Source: an uncultured Bacteroidales bacterium (GTDB lineage: Bacteria; Bacteroidota; Bacteroidia; Bacteroidales; Bacteroidaceae). Taken from it: 64,000 nt of DNA. The notes beneath the pieces are model-generated. The model had not been told where the DNA came from and searched no databases. It saw nothing but the letters and a program-made list of their open reading frames with translations. Each line of letters begins with the position of its first letter. The first letter of the stretch is position 1. This document shows, in pieces, positions 33,088-42,913 of the stretch. The stretch spans positions 1 through 64,000 of the forward strand of contig CACYGK010000002.1 in assembly GCA_902774005.1 (NCBI GenBank), written 5' to 3'. The position numbers were made by a program, and so were the translations under genes.

Positions 33088-35970
33088 TTATCGGTTCAGT
33101 CGTTTTACTCCCTTCTGCATGATAACGCCATGATAGTCGGCAGGTACTTGCTGTCCGGCTGCATTGAAGAACGGTGCTGAACTGCTGAAACCGTCAGTAT
33201 CTGCCGCAGGTTTGCTGATGGCAGTCGGGACGGTATCTACGTAGTCGTCGATGACGTCGGTAGAGGTTTCGCCCAGGTCGGTCATAAGGGATGCTATCTT
33301 CTCGGTAGAGAGTGGGGTGTTGTAGATACGGAAGTCGTCGATGTAACCTTTGAACAGCGGGTCGCTGATGAACTGACTGCGTCCGATATATGCCAGCGAC
33401 GATGCTATGTCGGCAGGTGAGATGGTGAAGTCGGACTTGGTAGCCACGGGTTCGCCGTCGATGTAAAGTGTGACTGAGGTGTTGCCTTCCTCTGCCGGTG
33501 TGAATGTGAGAGCTATGTGCTTGAAGGTGTTGGTGGTAAGTTTTCCAGTTGAGAGTATCTGTTCGTCGCCTCCGTTCTTCATTACGAAACGCATCTCAGA
33601 ACCGGTGGACGGTGTGAGGAACATGTAATGCTCGGTATCGTTGCCGAAGTCGAAGATGCGCTGCCAGTTGCTTCCTCCGCTCCAACGTACCCACATGGCG
33701 ATGGTCATGGCCGTCTGATGGGTCAGAGCATATGGTATCTGAAGGTAGGAGTTCTGTGACGACAGGTTGAGACCGGCACTACCGGACTTATGGAATGTGG
33801 TTAGTGAGGAAAATTTTGCCTCAGGATAGGAGGAGGCGAAAAGCTGGTTTGCAGTCTGGTCGCCAAGGTCGCTGTCGAACTGAAGCTGGCAGAGCAGGGC
33901 TGTGTCGTCGATAGGTGCTGCATCGAGTACGAACGAGTCGGCACTGCGGTTTCCTGCATAATCGACCGACTTGACCTTGTACTGGTATGACTCGCCCGGA
34001 ACGACGGTGTTGTCGATGAAGGATGTGCCGGAGATGTTACGTCCGATGGTATTCCATCCGTTGCCGTCGTTGCGCAGAACGATATATGTCAGAGGGTCGC
34101 TGTCGCTTGGAGCGGTCCAAGAGAGCTGGATGCTGCCTGGACGCTGGCGTGCCATGAGGTCAACAGGTGCCGAAGGTACACGGGTATCAGACTTGGAGTC
34201 GAGGGGCTGGAAGCGCCAGAGGTATTTCTTCAGGTTGCCTGCGGAGATGTTGTCGGCTGGCGGATTCTGAAGATTGACATTGGCGCCGGACGAAGACGAA
34301 CTGCAATAGAGGTATTTGTTCGAGAGACGACTGATGATGTAGAAATATCCGTCTTTGGCGTATTTCACATACCACTGCTCGTTCTTGCCGTGTCCGGCAT
34401 TGTAACCGATGACTCCGGCTCCGGCGTTGAGGTTGTTGTTCAGTACGTTGAGATGGTATTCAGCCGACGTGTTGTTGTTGTCGATGAACCAATAGGATAC
34501 GTCGCCGCTTACTCCCTCTCCGTAGGAGATATAGTCTTTGCCTTCTGCATCTTTCTTCCTTTCTCCCTTGAAGTCGACATAGACAGGGTTGACTTTCCAC
34601 TGCTGGCTGGTACCGCTTGTCTTACGTGTGACACTCGTCACGTTGCTGGTTGTGTTGCAGGTGAGCATCTTATTGCTGTAGGCATTGACAATCTGGTATG
34701 TTCCGTCGATTACAGCTGGTGGAACATCCTCGCCCCAGTTGACTTCGAAGAGACGTTCGGCGTTGATCTGTCCGAACTGATATCCACCGGTCCATCCCGG
34801 TACATTATATATAAATGAACGTGTAGGTCCATAGCCGTTGAAGTATACATCCCTTGTAGTTGATACGTACTGGAAGGTTGCGGCTGCTGCCTGACGCTCG
34901 CTACTGCCGAAGTAACCGTGTACCTCACCTGTCTTCTCGTTGCGATAGACGGCTGCATTGGTCCATGTGTCGCGGCTCTCGCCATAACCGATGCGCACAC
35001 CCTCGTTGCTGTCGTCGCAGAACTGTCCGCGTGCCCTTGAGTCGAAACCCCACCAGATGCCGTTCTGCATGCCGTAGTTCACACCTACGATGGCTTCGCC
35101 TACGTTGTGGAGTTCGTCGGCTGCTGCTTGCTTGCCTGCTGCACGTACCGTAGTGAAGAAGTTGGCATAGTTGTCGAACGAACCAGCCAGCTGGTGTGTG
35201 TTTCCTTCGTCGAGATAATCGGCAAGGTATTCGTACCACGGGAGAGCGCGGTCGTCATTGAGGGTATTGCCACCGCAGACGCGTATTCCGTCGAAGTACG
35301 TGTCGGCTTTGATGAGTTGTGCGATGGAAAGGAAATCAGCCATAGCCTGAGTTTCGCTCGTAGCCTGTTGCCATACGAAGTCGGGTTCGTTGAACGGGGA
35401 GATGCTGACTACTTCAAGTCCCTGCTCCCTGACAAATGCAACGCTGGCTTTGATGAGTTTGTACCACTCTCGCGGTTTGCCCTGGTAGTTGTTACGACCG
35501 GTGTAGTCGGTAATTTTCTTTCCTCCTGATTCGGGATAATTACCGTTTTCGTCAACCTTGTAGAACAGAGCCTCGTGGTCGCAGTTGATATTGGTCTTCG
35601 TGGTACCTGTAGAGAGAATCAGCTCGCAACGCCATTTCAGTTTTTTCTTCTGACGCTCGGTGAGCGAGTAGGTGCCATCGCCGTTGTCGATTACGGGGTC
35701 GACCGGCTGGAACGATACACGACCTGTGGCGAAGTTGTCTTTACTGATGTGGGCTATGCCTGATTTGACGTTGTAGTCCCAATCCCAAGCTGCGTCCATA
35801 CCCCAGTTTACCTTGTATTCCTCACCGACGGCATCTATATCGAAGGGTACGACGCTGTTGGGTGATTTCATGGCTGTCATGAAGTCGGCAGCGGTCTGGG
35901 CATTACCTGTGAAGTGGAATGCGGAACCGAATATTACAAGTGCTAAAAAGCGAGACGTTGACTGTTTCAT
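33088..35970 (-). CDS. Secreted multidomain glycoside hydrolase (GH30-like, trefoil, FN3, LamG)
   Basis: 960 residues. Signal peptide (to about residue 24). The N-terminal catalytic barrel (~40-415) has the clan GH-A acid/base motif VVSISPFNEPDF (Glu195); candidate nucleophiles are in ADELHNVGEAIVG or IGYGESRD. A ricin-type beta-trefoil (~425-600), a fibronectin type III domain (~605-690) and a LamG jellyroll (~700-905) follow, all likely carbohydrate-binding. The C-terminal tail FFNAAGQQVPADYHG is typical of Prevotella secreted proteins and may be a T9SS signal. The fold suggests a GH30-like enzyme acting on a plant or host glycan; the substrate is not readable from the sequence. It is 25 nt behind the Cache-protein gene. 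Confidence 0.82.
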   Translation of the reverse strand: MKQSTSRFLALVIFGSAFHFTGNAQTAADFMTAMKSPNSVVPFDIDAVGEEYKVNWGMDAAWDWDYNVKSGIAHISKDNFATGRVSFQPVDPVIDNGDGTYSLTERQKKKLKWRCELILSTGTTKTNINCDHEALFYKVDENGNYPESGGKKITDYTGRNNYQGKPREWYKLIKASVAFVREQGLEVVSISPFNEPDFVWQQATSETQAMADFLSIAQLIKADTYFDGIRVCGGNTLNDDRALPWYEYLADYLDEGNTHQLAGSFDNYANFFTTVRAAGKQAAADELHNVGEAIVGVNYGMQNGIWWGFDSRARGQFCDDSNEGVRIGYGESRDTWTNAAVYRNEKTGEVHGYFGSSERQAAAATFQYVSTTRDVYFNGYGPTRSFIYNVPGWTGGYQFGQINAERLFEVNWGEDVPPAVIDGTYQIVNAYSNKMLTCNTTSNVTSVTRKTSGTSQQWKVNPVYVDFKGERKKDAEGKDYISYGEGVSGDVSYWFIDNNNTSAEYHLNVLNNNLNAGAGVIGYNAGHGKNEQWYVKYAKDGYFYIISRLSNKYLYCSSSSSGANVNLQNPPADNISAGNLKKYLWRFQPLDSKSDTRVPSAPVDLMARQRPGSIQLSWTAPSDSDPLTYIVLRNDGNGWNTIGRNISGTSFIDNTVVPGESYQYKVKSVDYAGNRSADSFVLDAAPIDDTALLCQLQFDSDLGDQTANQLFASSYPEAKFSSLTTFHKSGSAGLNLSSQNSYLQIPYALTHQTAMTIAMWVRWSGGSNWQRIFDFGNDTEHYMFLTPSTGSEMRFVMKNGGDEQILSTGKLTTNTFKHIALTFTPAEEGNTSVTLYIDGEPVATKSDFTISPADIASSLAYIGRSQFISDPLFKGYIDDFRIYNTPLSTEKIASLMTDLGETSTDVIDDYVDTVPTAISKPAADTDGFSSSAPFFNAAGQQVPADYHGVIMQKGVKRLNR

Positions 35971-35995
35971 AGTATGTCAGGTTTTAGAGTTATTA

Positions 35996-37030
35996 TTAAT
36001 TCTGTTGCGTTTGGGTCCGCCTTCTGCTCCGTATGATATACCAGCAGAAACAGAAGAGCAGAATGAGTCCGACACCAGTGGCTATGAACACCTGTGAGCT
36101 GATTTGGTTGTAGCCATAAAATACGTCGCTCTCCGGACATACAATTGCTACGCTCCATCCCGTATTACCCAGAGGTTTATAGAAGGTATAGACGGTTTCA
36201 CCGCTCTTTTTATAGGTTGCATATCCGCTGTCGCCGGCTATCATCGCGCGTCCTAGTTTCAGTCGTGTATTGAGGTCGATTCCGCTATCGTCGAAGATGG
36301 TCTCGTAGAATATACGGGTCGAATCGGGGTGCACGATGAATCGTCCGCTTGTGTCAATCATCACACTGTAGGAGTTGGGGTAGGGCTTCATGGCGGATAT
36401 TTGCTTTGACAGCCACTCCAGCGAGATGTCGATTGAGAACACACCGATGAACTTGTTCTGCTTGTCGTACATCGGAGAGCAATAGGATGTGATGATATCC
36501 GGTACTTCGATTCCACCGGTGTCTATCTCACGGAAGGGGTCAATCCAATAAGCCTTGCCCAGCTGTTTGGGTTTCTTGTACCACTCCTGTTCGTAGTAGT
36601 CGTAACGTTCCGTACCTTCCTGCTCGGTGAGTATGGTGTCACCCTCATTGTAGGAATAAGCCGAGAACCATTTCTCGGTCTTGGAGAAGAAATAGGGTTC
36701 GAAAGCAATGGAACAACCGAGAGCATTGGGATTGTTTTTCAGTATCTCCTTGCTGTAAGTGAACATGTGGTCGGGCGAATCGAGGTGTCGCAGAACCAAC
36801 CATTTCATGTTTTTTTCAGCCGTAACAACCTCGTCGAGTATATTCTCCACTCTGAGAACCGTGTTGTCAAGTGTCTGCTCAGCCCTGTCGGTTGCCTCTT
36901 CCAGTATGGCAGCCTTTGAGGAGAAGTAGAAATATGACAACGCAGCGATTCCGGCGACTACGATGAGTAGCACCACTCCGATACTGAGTGATATCGGAAA
37001 ACGACGGCGGGTGTTATTCTGTTTGTCCAT
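35996..37030 (-). CDS. Cache-domain membrane sensor without an output domain
   Basis: 344 residues. One transmembrane helix near the N-terminus (LSIGVVLLIVVAGIAALSYFYF), a periplasmic double-Cache-type domain (residues ~45-310, with FIGVFSIDISLEWLS and GNTGWSVAIVCPESD), and a second helix (VFIATGVGLILLFCFCWYII). The cytoplasmic tail is only about 13 basic residues. Such domains usually sit in front of a histidine kinase, phosphatase or chemoreceptor module, and none follows here; the stop is clean and the next gene is in order. It starts 2 nt behind metY. It may work with a partner through its membrane helices. Confidence 0.83.
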   Translation of the reverse strand: MDKQNNTRRRFPISLSIGVVLLIVVAGIAALSYFYFSSKAAILEEATDRAEQTLDNTVLRVENILDEVVTAEKNMKWLVLRHLDSPDHMFTYSKEILKNNPNALGCSIAFEPYFFSKTEKWFSAYSYNEGDTILTEQEGTERYDYYEQEWYKKPKQLGKAYWIDPFREIDTGGIEVPDIITSYCSPMYDKQNKFIGVFSIDISLEWLSKQISAMKPYPNSYSVMIDTSGRFIVHPDSTRIFYETIFDDSGIDLNTRLKLGRAMIAGDSGYATYKKSGETVYTFYKPLGNTGWSVAIVCPESDVFYGYNQISSQVFIATGVGLILLFCFCWYIIRSRRRTQTQQN

Positions 37031-37032
37031 TT

Positions 37033-38310
37033 TTACATTTTCTTCATTGCCTGTTCGAGGTCGGCGATGATATCGTCTGCATTCTCGATACCGACTGAAA
37101 GGCGTACGAGGTCGGGAGCGATGCCTGCCTCACGGAGCTGTTCCTCAGAGAGCTGGCGGTGGGTATGACTAGCCGGATGGAGTACGCAGGTACGTGCATC
37201 GGCTACGTGAGTGACAATAGAGATGAAGTCGAGGTTGTCCATGAACTTGATTGCTTCTTCACGACTTCCGTTCAGTCCGAAGGCAATTACTCCACACGAA
37301 CCGTTCGGCAGATATTTCTTGCCCAGTTCGTAATATTTGTCTGATGGCAGTCCGCAGTAGTGAATCCATCCTACCTTCTGATTCTTCTCCAACCACTCAG
37401 CTACCTTCTGTGCGTTCTCGCAATGCTGACGCATACGGAGGTGAAGGGTTTCGAGACCCAGATTCAGAAGGAATGAATTCTGTGGAGCTGGAATGCTTCC
37501 GAGGTCGCGCATCAGTTCTGTCACTACCTTTGTGGTGTATGCCATCTTACCGAAAGCCTTTGAGAATGTAAGTCCGTGGTACGACTCGTCGGGAGTGGTG
37601 AGACCCGGGAACTTGTCGGCATGAGCATCCCAGTCGAAGTTTCCGCTGTCAACCACACAACCTCCCACCTGAGTGGCATGTCCGTCCATATACTTGGTTG
37701 TAGAGTGGGTCACGATGTCGCATCCCCATTCTATCGGACGACAGTTGATTGGTGTGGCGAATGTGTTATCTACAATCAGAGGTACTCCGTGGCGGTGAGC
37801 CATCTTTGCGAATCTCTCTATGTCGAACACCTGACAGCCCGGGTTGCTGATGGTCTCGCCGAAGAAACACTTTGTGTTCGGACGGAACTCCTTCTCGATG
37901 CGTTCGTCGTCCCATTCGGGGTCAACGAAGGTGCATTCGATGCCCAGTTTCTTCATTGTGACACCAAACAGGTTGAATGTGCCGCCATAGATATTGTTCG
38001 AAGTGATGAAATGGTCGCCAGCCTCACATATATTGAATATGGCGTAGAAGTTGGCAGCCTGTCCGCTGCTTGTCAGTACGGCAGCCACACCGCCTTCGAG
38101 TGCAGCAATCTTCTTTGCTACTGCATCGTTGGTCGGGTTTGCCAGACGAGTGTAGAAATAGCCTTCGTCTTTCAGGTCGAAGAGACGAGCCATCTGGTCG
38201 CTCGTTTCGTATCTGAATGTAGTACTCTGATATATGGGGAGTTGCTGCGGCTCACCCTTCTTTGCTTTCCATCCGCCATGCACGCAGATTGTTTCCAAGT
38301 TCTTTTTCAT
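37033..38310 (-). CDS. metY: O-acetylhomoserine aminocarboxypropyltransferase (sulfhydrylase)
   Basis: PLP enzyme making homocysteine from O-acetylhomoserine and sulfide, or a related step of methionine synthesis. Family marks: ICVHGG start, [22 protein letters not shown], the PLP-binding DNTFATP and STTKYMDGH with the Schiff-base Lys, then [17 protein letters not shown]. Length 425 favours MetY over the shorter cystathionine enzymes. The region upstream is filled with heptamer repeats and no TAnnTTTG box is visible, so it may be read from the tyrS promoter. Confidence 0.92.
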   Translation of the reverse strand: MKKNLETICVHGGWKAKKGEPQQLPIYQSTTFRYETSDQMARLFDLKDEGYFYTRLANPTNDAVAKKIAALEGGVAAVLTSSGQAANFYAIFNICEAGDHFITSNNIYGGTFNLFGVTMKKLGIECTFVDPEWDDERIEKEFRPNTKCFFGETISNPGCQVFDIERFAKMAHRHGVPLIVDNTFATPINCRPIEWGCDIVTHSTTKYMDGHATQVGGCVVDSGNFDWDAHADKFPGLTTPDESYHGLTFSKAFGKMAYTTKVVTELMRDLGSIPAPQNSFLLNLGLETLHLRMRQHCENAQKVAEWLEKNQKVGWIHYCGLPSDKYYELGKKYLPNGSCGVIAFGLNGSREEAIKFMDNLDFISIVTHVADARTCVLHPASHTHRQLSEEQLREAGIAPDLVRLSVGIENADDIIADLEQAMKKM

Positions 38311-38311
38311 T

Positions 38312-38381
38312 GTTTCTAGTTTACTGTTTACTGTTTACCGCTAACGGCTTAATTGTCAATTGTCAATTATCAATTGTCAAT
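38312..38381 (-). repeat. Heptamer tandem array 5 (ten units), over a protease stop codon
   Basis: Ten 7-bp units in unbroken phase fill the gap between the C10 protease and metY. On the sense strand they read ATTGACA, ATTGATA, ATTGACA, ATTGACA, ATTAAGC, CGTTAGC, GGTAAAC, AGTAAAC, AGTAAAC, TAGAAAC. Every unit holds TGA, TAA or TAG. The second unit supplies the protease stop (38372-38370) and the first encodes its last residues. Two different unit sequences share the same register. Confidence 0.88.
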
Positions 38382-39287
38382 TACCGTAGGGAACAGTTGT
38401 TTTACGTATGATAATTTATTCAGTTTTGTTGTTTTTGTGGTTTCGTCTTTCTTGGTTACCTTTAAGTCGGTTGTGGTCCACAGCATCTCATCGATCTGGG
38501 CAGTAGGGTAGGCAGCTGACTTTCCGTCGGTAGTAAATACGACGAATGTAGGTTCTTCAACCTTTGCCTTCGATGAGTAGTCGGGGTGGATGTTTATGAT
38601 GGCAGTAGAAGAGCCCTTGTCTCCCATCTGGTCGATAGTCCACCAATAGCCGCCCCATCCGTAACCCTGATTATTGTGGAACAGTCCTTCGCTGTTGTAT
38701 CCATCGACTACATAGGTATGCACACCACTACTGTAGATGATGGGCCACCCCTTGTCGAGGTTGTCCTTTAGCAGTGCTGCCCATTCTTCGTCGGTGTACA
38801 GATTGCGGGGTCTCATCTGGATGTCTTCGCTATATCCGAAGTTGCTCTCCAATGCCGACTTTGCATAATACTCGCTAGAACCGGAGAAACCTGTGCTGTA
38901 GTCCATATATACAGCCACGCCGCAATGATATACAAACGTCGAAACAGCAACGGGATTGCTTTCCATATCCTCCCATCGGTAGTAGGTCTCACCGAAGTTC
39001 GCACTAAGCGTTTTTCCCTTATCTTTGGCGTCTGTCCACCGGTAGCTGTTCTTTCCGATGCCGTGAGCAGGCCACTGCCAGTAGTTCATCACCTGAGCCA
39101 TAGCAATAGCGACGCAACCAGCCAGGGTTGTTTCTTTGTATTTTGAGTCTGTCGGACAGAGGTTGTTATATGGCGAACGCTGACTCCACTCTGTCTTTAC
39201 CAGTGGGTCAACCTGTGCGATGGAACCGGTGCAGAATGCAAGATTCACAATGCACAACAACGCGAACGACTTCCAGTTTAACTTCAT
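38370..39287 (-). CDS. C10-family cysteine protease (streptopain-like), no propeptide
   Basis: 305 residues. Signal peptide [25 protein letters not shown] leads straight into the mature fold ([18 protein letters not shown]), so the usual inhibitory propeptide is missing. Catalytic Cys58 lies in [15 protein letters not shown] and the catalytic His in [13 protein letters not shown], followed by GYGWGGYWW. It has no C-terminal adhesion or sorting domain. Its ATG overlaps the tyrS stop (ATGA), an odd partner for a secreted protease. The stop codon and last codons lie in a heptamer array. Small C10 proteins of this kind can be proteases or inhibitors' partners; protease is the first choice since both catalytic residues are present. 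Confidence 0.85.
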   Translation of the reverse strand: MKLNWKSFALLCIVNLAFCTGSIAQVDPLVKTEWSQRSPYNNLCPTDSKYKETTLAGCVAIAMAQVMNYWQWPAHGIGKNSYRWTDAKDKGKTLSANFGETYYRWEDMESNPVAVSTFVYHCGVAVYMDYSTGFSGSSEYYAKSALESNFGYSEDIQMRPRNLYTDEEWAALLKDNLDKGWPIIYSSGVHTYVVDGYNSEGLFHNNQGYGWGGYWWTIDQMGDKGSSTAIINIHPDYSSKAKVEEPTFVVFTTDGKSAAYPTAQIDEMLWTTTDLKVTKKDETTKTTKLNKLSYVKQLFPTVIDN

Positions 39288-40579
39288 TTTGCTATAATCA
39301 AGAAATATTTCTTTTTGCCTTGCTGCACAAGCAGATACTTACCGTCGAGCAGGTCGGCTGTGGTTACCATCTGGTCGGCCTGATTCAGTTTTTCCTTGTT
39401 GAGGCTCACTCCGCCACCTTTTACGAGAGTCTTCATCTCACCCTTCGATGGGAATACCTGAGCAAGGTCAACACACAGGTCGATTGCTTTCACTCCTGCC
39501 TCGAAGTTGCTCTTGTCCACTTCGAACTGAGGTACACCTGCAAATACGTCGAGGAGGGTCTGTTCGTCAAGTTTCAGCAGACTTTCCTTTGTTGATTTTC
39601 CGAATAGGATATTGCTGGCTTCGATAGCCATATCGAGGTCTTCCTTAGAGTGTACCATCGTAGTTACCTCCTCAGCCAGTCGGCGCTGCAGTACACGGCG
39701 TCCGGGGTCGGTATCGTGTTCTGCGATGATAGCTTCAATCTCCTCTTTTTCGAGCGAAGTGAAAATCTTGATGTATCGCTTTGCGTCTTCGTCTGGTACG
39801 TTTAGCCAGAACTGATAGAACACATAAGGACTCGTATAGTTGCGGTCGAGCCAGATATTTCCGCTTTCAGTCTTGCCGAATTTCTTTCCGTCGCTCTTTG
39901 TCACCAGTGGACAAGTAAGGGCGAAGCACTCGTTTCCGTTCATGCGGCGGATAAGTTCCGAACCTGTAGTGATGTTTCCCCACTGGTCGGCACCACCCAA
40001 CTGCAGTTTGCAGTTCTTGTGCTCGTTCAGATACAAGAAGTCGTAACCTTGCAGCAACTGGTAGGTGAACTCTGTGAAGGACAGACCGTCGCGAGCCTCT
40101 CCGTTCAGACGCTTCTGTACCGACTCCTTCGCCATCATATAGTTGACGGTGATGTGTTTACCGATGTCCCGAACGAAATCGAGGAACTTGAAGTCCTTCA
40201 TCCAGTCGTAGTTGTTTACCAGTTCAGCATGGTTCGGGGCGTCGCTGTCGAAATCGAGGAAGCGTTCCAATTGCTTCTTTATGCATGCCACGTTATGGCG
40301 CAGAGTCTCCTCGTCGAGCAGGTTGCGCTCCTGACTCTTACCCGAAGGGTCGCCAATCATACCCGTCGCACCACCGATGAGTGCCAGGGGTTTGTGTCCG
40401 CAACGCTGGAAATGGCGCAGCATCATCACTCCGCACAAATGTCCGATATGCAGACTGTCAGCCGTAGGGTCAATACCCAGGTATGCTGTTACCTGCTCCT
40501 TGTTGAGCAATTCTTCCGTTCCAGGCATCATCTGATGAATCATGCCCCTCCAAGTCAATTCTTTTACAAAATCTTTCAT
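39284..40579 (-). CDS. tyrS: Tyrosine--tRNA ligase
   Basis: Charges tRNA-Tyr (cytoplasm). The class I signature is seen as [13 protein letters not shown], tyrosine-binding loop residues in QGYDFLYL and [10 protein letters not shown], and the KMSKS loop as KFGKTE. A C-terminal S4-like RNA-binding domain ends in KKYFLIIAK. Length 431 is usual. The gene is preceded by a TAACTTTG box and is coupled by ATGA to the C10 protease gene downstream. Confidence 0.97.
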   Translation of the reverse strand: MKDFVKELTWRGMIHQMMPGTEELLNKEQVTAYLGIDPTADSLHIGHLCGVMMLRHFQRCGHKPLALIGGATGMIGDPSGKSQERNLLDEETLRHNVACIKKQLERFLDFDSDAPNHAELVNNYDWMKDFKFLDFVRDIGKHITVNYMMAKESVQKRLNGEARDGLSFTEFTYQLLQGYDFLYLNEHKNCKLQLGGADQWGNITTGSELIRRMNGNECFALTCPLVTKSDGKKFGKTESGNIWLDRNYTSPYVFYQFWLNVPDEDAKRYIKIFTSLEKEEIEAIIAEHDTDPGRRVLQRRLAEEVTTMVHSKEDLDMAIEASNILFGKSTKESLLKLDEQTLLDVFAGVPQFEVDKSNFEAGVKAIDLCVDLAQVFPSKGEMKTLVKGGGVSLNKEKLNQADQMVTTADLLDGKYLLVQQGKKKYFLIIAK

Positions 40580-40615
40580 CTTAATTCAATTTTCACGTAA
40601 TATCCAATAATGGCG

Positions 40616-40623
40616 CAAAGTTA
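40616..40623 (-). promoter_or_regulatory. tyrS promoter -7 box
   Basis: TAACTTTG on the minus strand, 36 nt upstream of the tyrS start. No clear -33 TTTG. The serB promoter lies 85 nt away facing the other way. Confidence 0.6.
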
Positions 40624-40708
40624 AGATATTAGGCTGACTTAAGGAAGAATTTTCTCATATTTAATGCAATATGGCTGGATATTTTTTCCGTTTCTCTTTT
40701 TTTACTCT

Positions 40709-40716
40709 TAACTTTG
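40709..40716 (+). promoter_or_regulatory. serB promoter -7 box
   Basis: TAACTTTG, 23 nt before the serB ATG at 40740. The upstream sequence is T-rich without an exact TTTG at -33. Confidence 0.6.
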
Positions 40717-40739
40717 CCAAAAATAATCTAACAGACACT

Positions 40740-41969
40740 ATGGCAAACGAAGAATTAATGCTTTTGCGCATCACTGGAGAAGACCGTCCCGGACTGACTG
40801 CCAGTGTAATGGGTATACTCTCGAAATATGACGTGAATATTCAGGACATCGGACAGGCAGACATTCACTCCACTCTTTCACTCGGCATCCTGATAAGGGT
40901 GAGTGATGAGAAATCGGGATTCGTGATGAAAGACCTTCTGTTCAAGGCTTCCGAACTGAACGTGAATATCAAGTTCTACCCTATAACCATCGATGAATAT
41001 GAGGCATGGGTAGCCCGACAGGGTAAGAACCGTTACATACTTACGGTACTCGGACGCCGACTTGAAGCCCGTCAGATTGAGGCTGTCAGTCAGCTGATAA
41101 AAGACCAGGGACTGAACATCGATGGCATACAGCGACTTAGTGGTCGTGCCAGCATCCTGCATCCAAGGGAGAAGAACCGTGCATGTATTCAGTTCTCCGT
41201 ACGTGGCACACCCCGTGACAAGGAATCCCTGCATGCCGAATTGCTGAAGATGTCGAGCGAACTGGAGATTGACGGTTCGTTCCAGACCGACAATATGTAC
41301 CGCCGCATGCGACGCCTTATCTGCTTCGATATGGATTCAACACTTATTCAGGCTGAAGTTATCGATGAATTGGCAAGAAAACACGGTGTGTATGATGAGG
41401 TCGCAGCAATTACGGCAAGTGCCATGCGTGGCGAAATCGACTTCAAGGAGTCGTTCACCCGCCGCTGCAAATTGCTGAAAGGTCTCGACGTGAGTGTGAT
41501 GCGTGAGATAGCAGAGAACTTGCCGTTTACGGAGGGACTGGACCGTCTGATGTACGTACTCAAGAAATACGGATATAAGATTGCCATTCTCAGTGGTGGA
41601 TTCACTTTCTTCGGTGAGTATATCCAGAAGAAGTACGGAATAGATTATGTATATGCCAACGAACTGGAAATCGACGAGACGGGTCACCTTACAGGTAATT
41701 ATGTAGGAGAGATAGTTGATGGAAAACGGAAGGCAGAACTCCTCCGACTCATCGCCCAGGTAGAGAAGGTGGATCTTCAGCAGACTATTGCTGTGGGTGA
41801 CGGAGCCAACGACCTGCCGATGCTAAACGAAGCCGGACTGGGTATTGCTTTCCACGCAAAGCCCCGTGTTGTGGCTAATGCCGGACAGAGCATTACTACC
41901 ATCGGTATTGATGGAGTGTTGTATTTCCTCGGTTTCAAGGATTCTTATCTCGACGAGCAGGCACAGTAA
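40740..41969 (+). CDS. serB: Phosphoserine phosphatase with N-terminal ACT domains
   Basis: Removes phosphate from O-phosphoserine, the last step of serine synthesis. Two ACT-type regulatory domains (residues 1-~180; LLRITGEDRPGLTASVMGIL) precede the HAD phosphatase, with DMDSTLIQAEVIDELA (nucleophile and acid aspartates), LSGGFTFFGEY and GDGANDLPML. It is 409 residues from the ATG at 40740; the upstream frame opening would place the promoter inside the gene. The ACT domains suggest feedback control by serine. GSCFA and murF-alr genes follow on the same strand. Confidence 0.95.
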   Translation: MANEELMLLRITGEDRPGLTASVMGILSKYDVNIQDIGQADIHSTLSLGILIRVSDEKSGFVMKDLLFKASELNVNIKFYPITIDEYEAWVARQGKNRYILTVLGRRLEARQIEAVSQLIKDQGLNIDGIQRLSGRASILHPREKNRACIQFSVRGTPRDKESLHAELLKMSSELEIDGSFQTDNMYRRMRRLICFDMDSTLIQAEVIDELARKHGVYDEVAAITASAMRGEIDFKESFTRRCKLLKGLDVSVMREIAENLPFTEGLDRLMYVLKKYGYKIAILSGGFTFFGEYIQKKYGIDYVYANELEIDETGHLTGNYVGEIVDGKRKAELLRLIAQVEKVDLQQTIAVGDGANDLPMLNEAGLGIAFHAKPRVVANAGQSITTIGIDGVLYFLGFKDSYLDEQAQ

Positions 41970-41971
41970 CA

Positions 41972-42859
41972 ATGGAACTACAGACTATAGTTGACATACC
42001 CAAAGGAAAGTTCAGTATCGGACACGACAACAAGATCATGCTTTTCGGGTCGTGTTTTGCCGATGAAATCGGTGAAAAACTCACCCAATGCGGTTTCCAT
42101 ACCCTTGTAAACCCCTTCGGAACCATCTATAACCCCGCTTCGCTGGCTGCACTCCTGCTCCGGTGTATCAGTCTGTCGCCATACAGTCCGTCGTCGCGTG
42201 AACTGTTTGCCGATGCTGACGGTACGTGGCATTCATGGATGCACCACTCACGGTTTTCAAGTCGGGAACAGTCGGGACTGATAACCGCTTTGAACGACAG
42301 GACGAACGAGGTATCTGATTTTCTGAAGAGTGCCGACGTCCTGATTGTCACCCTCGGTACAGCCATAATCTACCGATTGAAGGAAAGCGGACTTCTGGTT
42401 TCCAATTGCCATAAGCAACCAGACAGTTTGTTCCGTCGTGAACGACTTACCGTTTACGATATCGTTGACCAGTGGCGCATGCTCCTACCTCTGCTCAGTT
42501 CGGTGAATCCGAAACTGAAAGTGATATTTACGGTGAGTCCCATACGTCACAAGAGGGACGGACTGCACATAAACCAGATAAGCAAGGGAATACTGCTTCA
42601 AGCCGTTGACGAGTTGCTGACTGTTGTAGGAGAAGAGAATTATGCCTATTTCCCGTCGTACGAACTGATGATGGACGAACTCAGAGACTACCGATTCTAT
42701 GCCGATGACATGATTCATCCGTCACCTGTAGCGGTCGAGTACATCTGGCAACGTTTCCAGAATACATATATGACCCCTGCCACTCAGCAGGAATGCCTCG
42801 CAGCCTTGAAAGAATGGAAAAGAAGTCAGCACAGAGAGATTATAACCGTTGACCATTGA
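41972..42859 (+). CDS. GSCFA-domain protein
   Basis: 295 residues, named for the motif GSCFA (here MLFGSCFADEIGEKL, residues ~23-37). The fold is an SGNH-hydrolase relative; the Ser and the late DMIHPSPVAVEYIW (Asp-x-x-His) fit a Ser-Asp-His esterase. It has no signal peptide. The natural substrate is unknown to me; its position 2 nt behind serB and ahead of murF-alr suggests a housekeeping or cell-wall role, which is inference. Its stop lies in a heptamer array. Confidence 0.9.
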   Translation: MELQTIVDIPKGKFSIGHDNKIMLFGSCFADEIGEKLTQCGFHTLVNPFGTIYNPASLAALLLRCISLSPYSPSSRELFADADGTWHSWMHHSRFSSREQSGLITALNDRTNEVSDFLKSADVLIVTLGTAIIYRLKESGLLVSNCHKQPDSLFRRERLTVYDIVDQWRMLLPLLSSVNPKLKVIFTVSPIRHKRDGLHINQISKGILLQAVDELLTVVGEENYAYFPSYELMMDELRDYRFYADDMIHPSPVAVEYIWQRFQNTYMTPATQQECLAALKEWKRSQHREIITVDH

Positions 42860-42873
42860 ACATTGACCATTGA
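42846..42873 (+). repeat. Heptamer tandem array 6, over the GSCFA gene stop
   Basis: Four units, CCGTTGA, CCATTGA, ACATTGA, CCATTGA. The second TGA (42857-42859) is the gene's stop; further TGAs at 42864 and 42871 close the other two frames. Confidence 0.8.
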
Positions 42874-42913
42874 ACATGTTTGTAAATAGTAAATTTAAAT
42901 AGTACATTAATAG

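Noticed and set aside
38312..38381. CRISPR array
   Set aside because: Repeats are 7 bp, directly adjoining and without spacers; there are no cas genes in the window.
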